This document shows, in pieces, positions 1 through 11,600 of a stretch of DNA of 64,000 nucleotides (the first letter of the stretch is position 1; each line of letters begins with the position of its first letter). The notes under the pieces are model-generated. The model had not been told where the DNA came from, searched no databases, and saw nothing but the letters and a program-made list of their open reading frames with translations. The stretch comes from Plantago elongata (Eukaryota; Streptophyta; Magnoliopsida; Lamiales; Plantaginaceae). The translations under genes and the position numbers were made by a program. Location of the stretch: contig JAYMSP010000118.1 in NCBI GenBank assembly GCA_036897095.1, positions 1-64,000 on the forward strand, written 5' to 3'.

Positions 1-36
<36 letters not shown>
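1..36. repeat. (TA)n microsatellite
   Basis: Uninterrupted TA dinucleotides at the window edge. The true length is unknown because the run may continue to the left. Confidence 0.95.
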
Positions 37-39
<3 letters not shown>

Positions 40-564
40 CTTTAATGATAATGAAGTGCAACTCAGTTAGTAAGATAATTCTTTAGAACTTATAAATCGA
101 GGTTTCAAATCAACTTTACCGTTTAAAAAGAAAGAAAATAGTTTGACCAATTGGGACAGGGCCTTGATTTGGGAATGCCAGATCGGGTCAGATTCAAGTC
201 AGGAATAAGAAAGCTTGAACATGTAAGCCCAGATAAACCCAACAAGCAAACCAGGCCCAAACATTTTCACAAAAGCCCAAAAGATGGAAGAATATTACAG
301 AATGGAATACAGCATAATATCTCGTACTAATAAGGACAAAACTCTTCGATTTTCGTAAACTGACCCATTCGTATAAAAGAAAATCATCATCTTTTTCTTC
401 TTCTTCTTCTTCATTCACCAAACTACGGTTGGTTGTTTCTTTCCCACCAGAAAAGGAAAATTTCAACTTGCCCACTGTATTACAGATTTTTTATTTTTCC
501 ACTCCTTTCAACTCAACCAGCTTAAATGACAAATTGTTAAGCTGGTTGTTGAGGAAAAACAAAA
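37..564 (+). promoter_or_regulatory. PTOX upstream region and 5' leader
   Basis: No separate gene is seen. A CTT-trinucleotide tract near 390-412 lies in what is probably the 5' untranslated leader of the plastid terminal oxidase gene; pyrimidine-rich leaders are common in plant plastid-protein genes. The promoter proper was not resolved, and no convincing TATA box was picked out. Confidence 0.5.
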
Positions 565-3500
565 ATGACGATTTCCATTTCGTCGTCGATGCGTACAGCT
601 GTTTCGATTTCATCGCCTTTTAGTCTCAAAGCTAATGATTTCGGTTCTTCTTCCTTTTCTACCACTTACGTAAAGCCTCTCTGCTCTAAAGCCTCTAATT
701 TCCATCGTGCTGCTTTTCAACCACGTCTCTCCAGGTCTCTTCTTCTTCTTTTTTTAAGTATGTTTGTGATTACTCTTATCTGGAATTAAATTTCGGTAAA
801 CCCTAAAATAATCGAAAACTGAAATGAATTAGCGATTGATTGGTTAGCTTTTTTGAAAATTTGTGGTTGGTATTGGATTGTGATTTTGATAGAGTTTAAT
901 TGCATATTTGTGTTTTGAAGTTAATGAATAAGCTATAGCATAGTGTAGAGTCGAAAGGCAAACACATTTTTGGCAAATAAATAAAACTTGAATTGAGGCA
1001 AGTTAAATTGCCAAAGTGTTTGAACTTTGAACCCCGAAATGATGAAAACTGAAAATTATGGAATGAATTTGGCCATTTATTGGTTTGTTGACTGTCTATT
1101 GAGTATTTATGTGTGCTTATAAATTGTTGCTTTCTTTAGTACTGGTTAGTTATAATTCTTAGCTATGCTCATTTTGTGCTTATTTGAACTTGTAGTAGGA
1201 AGTCATTTCTTGTACGAGCAACGGTAGCAAAAGAGAAGAATAAGGAGAAAGTGGTTGTGGAAGAGTCATTTGATCCCTCAAGTTTTCCTCAAAATAAAGA
1301 AGGATCCTTTGGGAAGCAGCCTGATGAGCCGGTCCCTAGTGATTTCGAGAAGTGGATTATCAAAATTGAGCAATCTGTAAACATTTTACTCACAGTAAGT
1401 TTAAAATTCTTGTGATTTCTTCAGGATGCATTTCTCAGCTTTAGGTACTTGGTAAAATATTCGGTGTTTAGGTGATGTCTGCGCTAATCATGTATAGGTT
1501 CATATATACTGTAATACTGAAGGGAAAAACTGGATCCGTTACACTCATACTGAAATTTGACCAGGTTTGGTTGATTGAGATGAAAACATTGTTTGCTCAA
1601 TATCAATTGACCTTGGCCAAAGAACACATGCAGTCGTACTGAAATTTGAGCGAGTTAGGTTGAATCTTATGCAAAATATTTATACTTTTCTTTGTTCATG
1701 GCTTCAGTCAAAGAACGGAATGAGTATTTGTATGTAATTTTTTTAGTGCATTTTTGGAATATGCAAAATTTGTATAACTAAAGAGCTCTCCACGCTTTTT
1801 AGTAAAAGGTTGCGTTATTAAATCTTAGGTATCCCTCCCTACCTATGAAATTGTAACCTATTGTTTAAACGCATTTTATATTAATACTTTAAAGGTCTAT
1901 TCTAAAAAAAGCAACACATAATTGACATAGCACTTATACTATAATGATCCTGTTAAACCAAAAGGAAAAGGATCACAGAATTTATTAGAAAAGTAAAGGG
2001 TAACAAATAAATATACAGTCGAATAAAATGGACAACACAGACTTTTGCATTATAATTACTTAAGGATAATTAGTATTTACTGCTTTTTTTTAAGAGCCCG
2101 GGACGTAAATATATCTGTTAGTCAAAGGTTTTTTTTTTTTTTGTTTTTTGAAACGGCAAAGGGGTGACTCGAACCCGCGACCTATTGGTTGGAGGTGAAT
2201 CATGTCGTTGTCATCTGTTAGTCAAAAGTACATATGGCAGGTTAATTATTAGGATGATATTGTAACGATGAGCTATTGGCTTGGACACTTGTTCTGTTCT
2301 ATGTCTTGGGATGATCTGTGAAGACATTGGATGGGATCACTTTCTCCTAGTTTTAATGGTGTCGCTTCTCATGCATTAGAGCATAAGCATTATTGATGTG
2401 CTATGTAGGCCCAAGACTTTCAGCGGAGCAAGCTATATCAAGTTAAGATATGCTATGCATGGGAAATAGATCTACTTAAGGCGTATCTTCATTGGGCTGG
2501 ACCAATTTATATATTGTTAATATCCCTGAATTGTTACATGTATTTGTATGTAAGCATCTAGCATAGTTCCAACTTCCAGTCCTTTAGTTTTATGCCTGGA
2601 AAACATGGAGTTTTTTCTGCTTTTGAGCAAAAATTTTCGTCTACTTGTTCAGGATTCGGTGATAAAGATCCTTGACACCTTGTACCGTGACCGTGATTAT
2701 CCTAGGTTCTTCGTGCTGGAAACAATTGCCAGAGTTCCTTATTTTGGTAACTACTCGAATGGTCCTAATTATTAGACCAATGCTAAGGGTGTGTAAAGGG
2801 ACCTGTTTCCATAAAATTATTTCCGTAATGGTGGGCGTTTTCAAATTCCAAATCCAACCATGTTTTTTGCCTATTTTAATACATCTGTTTTTTGCTGTCT
2901 TCATATGACTGTTTCTGATCTTAGAATTCTTATACTGCATGTTGGGGTAAAAAGGTTATGATTACATTATTCTGGTCAGAAGCCAAGGGCTTGATACTGT
3001 ATCTGCTTTGATTTATGGCAGCTTTCATGTCCGTGCTGCACATGTATGAGAGTTTTGGATGGTGGCGAAGAGCAGACTACTTGAAAGTTCATTTTGCTGA
3101 GAGCTGGAACGAGATGCATCATTTGCTCATTATGGAAGTAATATTTCTTCTCTGAGGTTCTGAATTCTGATTGTGTTTATTCCAGTAATCAATAATTATA
3201 GATTTCTCTTATTCAACAACAGTAATTGTACAGATTTTTTTAAGCTAAACAATCTAGTACTGTCTGTTTTGTCAGGCTTCAATCATTATAAGAAATGAGA
3301 CTTGGGTGATAATTCAGTTTTTAAAATGCATATCATATGCTCTGGAATTACTCATCTAGAGAAGGAAACAAGAAAGTGAATTACAGTTTGATTTACCTTT
3401 TCTTACCCATCCAATATAGAATCACAGAAGAAAGTTTTGCGCCTATTATGTTATATGTATATGAGTCAAGTTATTGAATGAAATGTAAGCAAATTTAAGT

Positions 3501-4687
3501 CTATGTCGTGAGAGCGTCTGTCACACACAGCTCACTGGTGTTAATTCATGTTCTCTCCTTATCTTTGTTTTGCAGGAACTAGGGGGGAATGCTTGGTGGT
3601 TTGATCGATTTCTTGCGCAACACATTGCAGTCTTTTACTATTTCATGACCGCTTTTATGTATCTTCTGAGTCCAAGAATGGCATGTAAGTATGGATTTCA
3701 TGGATATGCTTTGTTTGTTTGGTCCTACTCCTATCTGATGAACAAATCACGTGGAGACGCGGAGTACTAGATTAGTTGTATTAAGGCATGATGACGGGAA
3801 TAAAAGAGCCTAAATTCTCACCATATACTCACCACCCCTGCATTAGTTGCCTTGCATTTACTTCTGGGTTCTACTCTCTGCATCGAATTTCTAGCCCTGA
3901 AATCTTTCTTCTACAGATCACTTCTCCGAATGTGTTGAGAGTCATGCATTTGAAACCTATGACAAGTTTATCAAGACTCAAGGAGGTATGTAATGTGAGA
4001 TAGTGTTCTTACATGGAGCAGACTTGTTATAGCAAACACACAAGAATACTATGAAACAAATTGTAAATTAATAGTGCCTTTTGCTTTGTACCCCTGATAT
4101 AGATAAATTGAAAGACTTTCCTGCACCTGCCATAGCAGTGAAGTATTATACTGAAGGCGACCTGTACCTATTTGGTGAGTCCAATTTCTCTTCTAACGCA
4201 GCAGCTATATCCATCAAATTTTAACAATCCTCCATCTTTGTCATATTATCAGATGAATTCCAAACAGCACGACCGCCTAACACACGAAGACCAAAAATAG
4301 GTGAGTTTTATGTAAACCTTGCTGTCTATTGCAGCTCTTTTCTGTCTTTTCTTATACGCCTAGTTCGTTATGAATGGTTTCAGTACATATGTTGTTCGTG
4401 TGGATACCATTTGGACTTAACTCACAAACTAATGAATAATGAAATTATGATGTCTCCTATCCATTTCAGAGAATTTGTACGACGTGTTTGTGAACGTAAG
4501 AGACGATGAAGCCGAACATTGCAAGACAATGAAAGCTTGTCAAACTCACGGTAGCCTCCGCTCGCCTCATTCATATACAGCCGATATTCCCGAAGAGGAT
4601 TCAGAGTGTATATTGCCCCAGGCAGACTGTGAAGGCATCATTGACTGCCTAAAGAAATCTGCAGCAACCAAAAGCCCTACAAAATAG
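565..4687 (+). CDS. PTOX: Plastid terminal oxidase (plastoquinol oxidase, IMMUTANS type)
   Basis: Nine exons: 565-734, 1199-1394, 2653-2746, 3022-3137, 3576-3684, 3917-3985, 4103-4174, 4253-4300, 4470-4687. They sum to 1092 nt and a 363-residue protein, close to Arabidopsis IMMUTANS (351). The Ser-rich first ~60 residues look like a chloroplast transit peptide. The mature part keeps diiron motifs of the alternative-oxidase family: FFVLETIARVPYF, AESWNEMHH (ExxH), CVESHAFETYD, and RDDEAEHCKTM (ExxxH region). The family oxidises plastoquinol and reduces oxygen to water on thylakoid stroma lamellae, supporting carotenoid desaturation and chlororespiration. The C-terminal Cys-containing tail (ADCEGIIDCLKK) is typical of PTOX and absent from mitochondrial AOX. 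All junctions are GT-AG and no break was seen. The start is the first ATG giving a transit peptide. Confidence 0.96.
2113..2226 (-). mobile_element. Short tRNA-derived SINE copy in PTOX intron 2
   Basis: On the minus strand a pol III B-box-like motif (GGTTCGAGTCA) is followed by a short spacer and a poly-A tract, the order expected of a tRNA-derived SINE. The 86-bp insert (2127-2212) lies between perfect 14-bp direct repeats (ATCTGTTAGTCAAA at 2113-2126 and 2213-2226), which read as target-site duplications made by LINE machinery. The copy is short, probably 5'-truncated, and no A box was identified. Confidence 0.75.
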
Positions 4688-7600
4688 ACCTAAACTACGA
4701 CAGCATATAGCATACAAAATACAAAGTCATTATCTTAACCGGAATTTTATAGGATACAGGACGTTTCATATACTTCAGTTGAAGTTACAAGTAGGGAATA
4801 TAGTGTATTTCAGCTTTCTTGTATGGATTTTGATCGGTTCTTGTATCGGGCCTTAGCGGATTGATCCCTGCACAAAGGAATTATTCTTAGGGGATTTGAA
4901 GTCCCCAACATTTTAAATTATATAGATATAAATTTGTCTACAGCTGTTTTGTCAACAAGTTGATGGTGCGTTTGATATTTGTCCAGAGCAAGTAGTGAAA
5001 TAGCAGGTTGGTTTATTGTGAATGGCAAGGTCAGACATGAGCCACGACTGTACAAGGTGGTGCAGTTGTGTACTTGTATACATTTCATTAGCTTTGATCC
5101 ACACAAAACAATAAAAAAGGAACCAACCAAAGTTGAAGCTTTCAGTTTTTCCATAAACATGAGAATATTACTGGTTTGCTATGACCAGTCAATATCTTGA
5201 CAAGTTTGTAATACAATTGACAAATAGTCTGTGTGCTAGACACTAGTATTATTACTTCATAGATATGACACTGATATTTTGTACCATTGCTGCTTTTATT
5301 AAAGGTTTATCAGTAACACTACTTTCTCCATCTCGAATAAAATTTTTCACTTTGACATTTTACAGTTTAAAATTTTCATTCATATTCAAAAACATCTGTA
5401 TAATCATATGGTTTAAATTTATTTATCAGAGGAAAAGTGAAAGATGGGATTATGTTATGTAGCATGTGATTTGGTGTAGATGGACCTAATAATTAAGATG
5501 ATCAAAGAGTTACAGGACACACATGTCTAAAGTGAGATTGTAGTATGAATTCATACTCGTTGTATGACAAGTAGCTTCTGCTTTAACTAATCACATTAAT
5601 TATATTACTGCTTAATATATAGTCCCATTGTCTTTATAAGTGCAAGACAAGAGATTGATCACCAAATTACTGGGTATAGAATTTTTAAGTGTCTTTTTTC
5701 AATTGAAATTAAGTTTTTCTGTATAAAATATACAATTTAAATGGAAATATTGTTGTTCTAGCAATATAATAAACATGGTCTAAATTGATGGGCAGATAAG
5801 TTTGAGTGACCAATCTACTAAATTACTAGTATCTAGTTTTCGATCAACACGACATTTCTGTGGTCTCTTCTTCTATGAGCGTTTATGGAGTTAGATGGTC
5901 TCAATGAATGCACAACTATGACCCCTCTTTCTTTACATACAGTCTTTTCACTTGATTTGTTTTTTAAATAACTGGCATTATATTAAGAATATGGAATAAA
6001 TGTAAGTGAGTAAATACGCATAGAAAATGGCCATGTATTGATACGTGGGGATTAGAGATATGATCATGTACAATCAAGTGAATTTCATTTTAATTTACAA
6101 CGATATAATATTTTACAGTTAATAAAATACATTTTTTTTTGAATAAAAACGAAGTACTTGAATAATTTAACTAAAGAAATTTCTAAGACAATTGTTCTCA
6201 AATTTGCCAAAGTGATATAACCACAAGTCCTTATTGAATGTGGGTGGCCCCTTTAGTTTTAATAATTGATCATAGAAATTTCTAAGACAATTGTTCTCAA
6301 ATTTGCCAAAGTGATATAACCACGAGTCCTTATTGAATGTGGGTGGCCCCTTTAGTTTTAATAATTGATCATGTTATTTGATTGACAAATTAGGGTTAGA
6401 CAACCTTCACCATGTACAATCTGCTTGACAAGCAGGAGGAAATTGATTGTGATAGACTGATAGTGTTGCTCAAACCAATCCCTAATGGTATGGTGTTAAA
6501 CAAGTTGGGTATTTTCGTTCTCAACCACATTATAACTCCAATAATGTCGAAGTTCGAACTCTGCATCTCCAACGATGTCAGAGTTCGAACTATGCACCTC
6601 CTGCATATAACCCCTACTCCTTACCACCAAACCACCTTATCACTCTCGAGTCTAAGTTTTTAATAAAATGAATTTTTACGAGTTTGAGTCACGATGAGTA
6701 AAGGTGAGCTCGACTTATTTGGTTCGAGATTTAGTCGAGCTTGAGCCTCGTTAACATAAAATATACTATGTGTTTGCGTCATCGAATACATATGAGCCTT
6801 GTTGAGTATCAATCAGTCGAGTCATAAGCAACTTGATAATAAAACGTGTACATATTAGTCTCGAGAGTGAGTGAGTGACGACTCTAACCTAATTACATAT
6901 TATTTGCTTCATAACGTTGAAATTCAAGATCTCAGTTGAAGACCTTACTTCCATTTGCATTTTGCACTATTGTTCCCTAGGGAGGGAAAAGAAAATGTGC
7001 ATGCAGGAACATGGTAGATAAGGATGATCAGTTAAGATATGTTCTTGGTATTTGTTCGTTTTCTCCTGTACAGTAATTTTTAAACAAACAGAAGACAAAT
7101 TCATGCAATTAAATAAAACAAATGCAACTGCTAGCTTAGTATTGACAAATCTGGAACTGGAAATTGAAGAAATAAAAGGTTGTCGGCATTAAACTTGCGT
7201 ACTCTTTGTTTAATCGGTAAGAATTATAAAATATTAAACTTGTGTACTTGAATTGTAGATGTGTGAAAGAGCACAATTTGCAAAGTTCATCTGATTTATA
7301 AGCTAGCTACTGCGTAAGACAAACTCACTCTGCTATCCTTTCACTATTTTCCAGGAACATGAAAGAATGACTACTGAGATATGATTATATTATGAAATGC
7401 AATAAATAACAAGAATCTGAAAATCTTTATGTGAAAGCTAAGTAAACTGAGCATATATCATATTGTTTGTGAAGTATACTCATCTTTACCTCTTGGAAAT
7501 GGTTTGCCAAAATTCAATCTCGTCTTGTATATACAATCGCGGTGACCCTACTATTTTACATCTTCCAAATGTTATGGAAAAATAAAATCTGATCTTGACG

Positions 7601-8400
7601 AAGATTACACGAAAAAAGATAAATATAAATTTAAAGGAGTATAATTCATTATCATCAAAAATCATTTGAATTGGAAGTCAAAATAAATTAAAAAATCATG
7701 TGAAGAGCAATAAAGAGTAATTGATTTTTGAGTCGAGTATGTCACCAGTTGAGTTTGACTCATTATTGATGAATATGATAAACTATTTCTCAAGTTTAAT
7801 TCATTTGGTCCGTGATCGATATCCTTATCAAAAATACATATAAGATCAATCGAATTTAGAGTATAAGCAAATTTGCTTATCCTAATAATTTTAACACAAT
7901 ACAAGTTAGATTTAAACACCTTCACGAACGAATTGAGCTCGTTTTAATCACTCGTGTTATAATTCAATTCAGATTAATGTAATAATTCAGAGAGTTACAA
8001 ATAATTTATAATTCAATTCAAACTCTATTGATCCCACTTATTTAATTTGAATAGGTGCATATACAATGTTTATATGATGAAGTAGAAGATAACATAAATT
8101 TGTAATGCATTTCTTTTCCTATACAAAGTTCGTTTAACACATGTAGTGTAGTAATTAGTACTAGTAAATTATAGATGTATGGGTGGCTGGGATAATTCGA
8201 CAGAATTCCTCGGAATTCGCAAGTAAAGAAATAAAGCTTGGAGAAATGAGGAGAGTAAAAGTGCGTGTTGTTAAATTGGAATAATCCAATGTGGTGCAGA
8301 CGAGTGAGAGAAATGAGGTACTTATGTTAGTCGTGTAGGTTCTGAAATCGGAAAAACACCCGCCTATCGTGGTCCGTTTCTGCCCATACACACAAATCTC
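4688..8400. other. Intergenic region between PTOX and COP1
   Basis: The first few hundred bases are the PTOX 3' untranslated region. The rest is AT-rich with only short, unsupported frames. It holds a 99-bp tandem duplication (separate entry), a locally repeated GTTCGAACT-containing stretch near 6545-6605, and two diffuse GAGTCGAG/GAGCTCGA-rich patches (about 6680-6920 and 7720-7950) that resemble worn transposon ends but lack clear termini. No gene is supported. Confidence 0.6.
6175..6370. repeat. Tandem duplication, 99-bp unit, two copies
   Basis: Copy 1 (6175-6273) and copy 2 (6274-6370) are almost identical; by eye there is a single internal substitution (CACAAG versus CACGAG). The unit has no coding capacity. 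Such high identity implies recent origin, or an assembly artefact. Confidence 0.93.
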
Positions 8401-8652
8401 TTCCATTTCCAAATTTTCTTCATCATCATCTTCCCTTTCCTTCCTTCCTTCCTCAATCAGTCATTACTACTCCTCCTCTCTCACCTGCCTAATTCAATCA
8501 ATCCTATACATACACTATACCTCTTCAATACACGAACACGACACGCATATATAACAACTATTTAACATTAATACACACTTCTATGTCCCTCTAAATCAGC
8601 AGCAGAAGCAAAGCTCATTCCGATTCACCTCCATTTCTCTCCAATCAACAAA
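8400..8652 (+). promoter_or_regulatory. COP1 5' leader, pyrimidine-rich
   Basis: The 250 bp upstream of the COP1 ATG are CT-rich (CCTTCCTTCCTTCC near 8440) and fit a transcribed leader. The transcription start was not determined. Confidence 0.5.
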
Positions 8653-11600
8653 ATGGGAGTTGAGAGCACTTCCTTCGGCGCTCTCGTCCCCACCGTCAAA
8701 TCCGAGCTTCCGCCGGCCAATTCATCCGCCGCCGGACTTCCTCCGCCTCCTACGGCGCTGATTCCGTTGGCGGTGGAGGACGATCGGAAGTCTGATCAGG
8801 ATGCGGATGGGTTTGATAAGGACATTTTGTGCCCTATTTGCATGCAGATCATCAAGGATGCCTTTCTTACTACCTGTGGGCATAGTTTCTGCTATATGTG
8901 TATTGTCACGCATCTCCAAAATAAGAGCGATTGTCCTTGCTGCTCTCATTTTCTCACCGCTAGTAGTCTCTACCCTAATTTCCTTCTTAATAAGGTTTAC
9001 TTTCTCACTCCAATTTTTTTTAGCTCATGGCAATGTCTGTTAACCAGGTTATTATTATTCATTTTTGTTTGATGGAGGCTTTGGTTTCTGTGATTTTAGC
9101 TTATGTGATCAAAATTCACAAACTACTCATGCTTTGTTTTTTTTCAGTTAATTGTAAATTTGTAATGTTTTCAGCTCTCTGTTGATTCTTCACTTTTAGA
9201 AAGAACTAGTAGTATGTTTGGGAAGAAACTAATACTGAGAACTAATATTTCACCTCCCATGAGATTAGTTATTCATGCCCAAATATAATGGATCAATAGC
9301 ATCTAGTGAAGCAAAAGGCCTTTGTATAGTGTTTGATGGATATACGGTGTTTACTGAGTATTTCATGAAGAGGAAGACTCGAGCCAATATGGATATATAG
9401 AAGGTTCAACATGTTTCTAATTGGTCACCTAGAGTCATCTTTCCTTTCTCCTGGACAAGACGTGTATTCCATCCGAAGTTACCAGTTTCTTGAAGCTCAG
9501 GGAGAACTTGACTTCTTAGAGTGCAGACTTTTACAATTTGCAACTTTAATAATTTGTACCATTCTTGAATAACAAATAAGTGTAACTAGACTTTTAGTTA
9601 GCAACAAGTGGAAATTAGTGACTGTATGTTATAGAAGTATGAAGAATTGAAGAATGAAATATAAGATAAACCTGTTCAATTGTTTGCATATGGGAAACTG
9701 GACAGGATCACCTCTTATGCTTGCTTTGGGGCATGCAATATTGCAATTCTTGACTTATTTTTGTAAATGGATATTTGTTTTCCAATGCCGAACCATGGAT
9801 TTTTTGCCCTTACTGTTGTCTATGAACATGCCGTGTTCCGATAATTATCTGCCTATTATCTTTTCCGACCGAGCTTATTGATGTTATATTCCTCCAGTTC
9901 ACTGATTTTTGTGCATTTTATACTTCTTATTTTAGTTGTTGATGAAGACTTCTGCTTGTCAAATAGCTAAAACAACAACCCCCTTGGAACAGCTTCGTCG
10001 GACTCTAGAACAGGTCAGTTATAGCAGTCTTCTAAAGTTTTACTATATATAGATGAGTTCATGTTTCTTCTTACACCATGATTATTGCATGTCACCAATT
10101 TTCGACTTATGTTACGATCTTCTACTTGTGTATTAAATGTGTGTCTTAGAAGCCACATCCTCCATGTACCACCTGCAAATTGATCATACACATATACATC
10201 AAATGAGGCATCTAGTATTTATACGCATGTGGTTGGTTTTGTGTTCTTTTATCCATTGTGTTTTACTACCAAGTAAGGCAAAGGGCTCTTTGATCCAAGA
10301 TTACAATCTGGTAGCAGGCAATTCTTTACAGTTTCCATTTCAATTGCATAAAAGCGACAAGCTTTTAAATCTTTTACCTTGTTTTTCCATCATGGTTCAA
10401 ATCCATGCTTTAGAAGTCTATTTATCGGCTTGCTGAATGCTGAGATGCAAACTGACTACTTTTTACTTCTGACACTTTAGCATTCATTTAATGTGCATGT
10501 ATTTTCTATGATTCCGACTCTAATATAGTATTTAGACAGGGATGTGATGCATCAATTAAGGAGATCGAGGGCCTCCTGTCACTCCTCGCCGAGAAGAAAA
10601 GTAAAATGGAGCAAGAAGAAGCTGAAACAAATCTACAGATTTTGTTGGACTTTCTCAGCTGCTTGAGAAAGAAAAAGCTTGATGAACTCAATGAGGTTCT
10701 TAACTCCTTTTTTTACCACTCAAGTTGTCTTTTCTCCTTTCTTTTGCGTGTGTGTGAGGGTTCTAAATTATGCTTTTTGCTTCTTCCAGTAAATAATGTT
10801 TCTTAATGCAATATATTTTTCGACCAGACAAATGGTTGCGAACTGCAGATAGAGCAATGTGAGTTTATGAAACTGGCAAGAGACTCGGTTTTACTCGTTC
10901 GTCATGAATTTTTCCTTAGTGTTATCATTTACAAAACTCTTAAGAGATTACCCGGGAATTTTTAATGATTGTGCTTGCTAGACTACATTCCTCACCCCCC
11001 CTTTTTCTTCCGAACGTGAGATAATTGGGTTTTTTATGCTTGGGCTAATAACAGGTTGTTTGTGGTTCATATTCTGGGAAACAGAGCAAATATATTTCCT
11101 TTTTCCCTATTCTCTTATGTAATGTGTGGTCATATTATTCATAGTTCCCCTGCATTTTTTTGCAAATACTATATGTTTGACATATTCTTGTCCTCTTGTT
11201 GTGCAGATACAAACAGACCTGCAATACATAAAAGAAGATATTCATGCAGTGGAGAAACACCGAATTGATTTATATCGAAGAAGGGATAGGTACTCATCAA
11301 AGCTGAGAATGCTTGCGGATGACAACTCATCAAAGTCAGCGTGGCCATCAATAATGGATAAACAAAGCGGTCCCTCTGCTTCTAGAACTGCTATTGTACA
11401 AGGTCAGAGCAGAATGAGTGCTAGTGGTTTACAAAGCAGAAAAGCTGATGCAAAATCTTCTGCAAGTCATCTGAGTGTAAAGAAAGATGGTCATGGTGGG
11501 GCCGACAATCAAAATCTAAGTCAATCAGGAGTAGCATTGCAAAGAAAGAGGCGGGTTCATGCACAGGTTAGCCATCGTTTTACATTATTACCTTACTGCG

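Noticed and set aside
194-475. Minus-strand 93-codon frame with an acidic run before PTOX
   Set aside because: The Glu run is the reverse of the CTT tract in the PTOX leader, and the rest has no protein-like pattern.
5310-5462. Possible small Stowaway-like element (CTTTCTCCATCTCG ... AAGATGGGATTATG)
   Set aside because: The ends pair poorly and no clean TA duplication was found.
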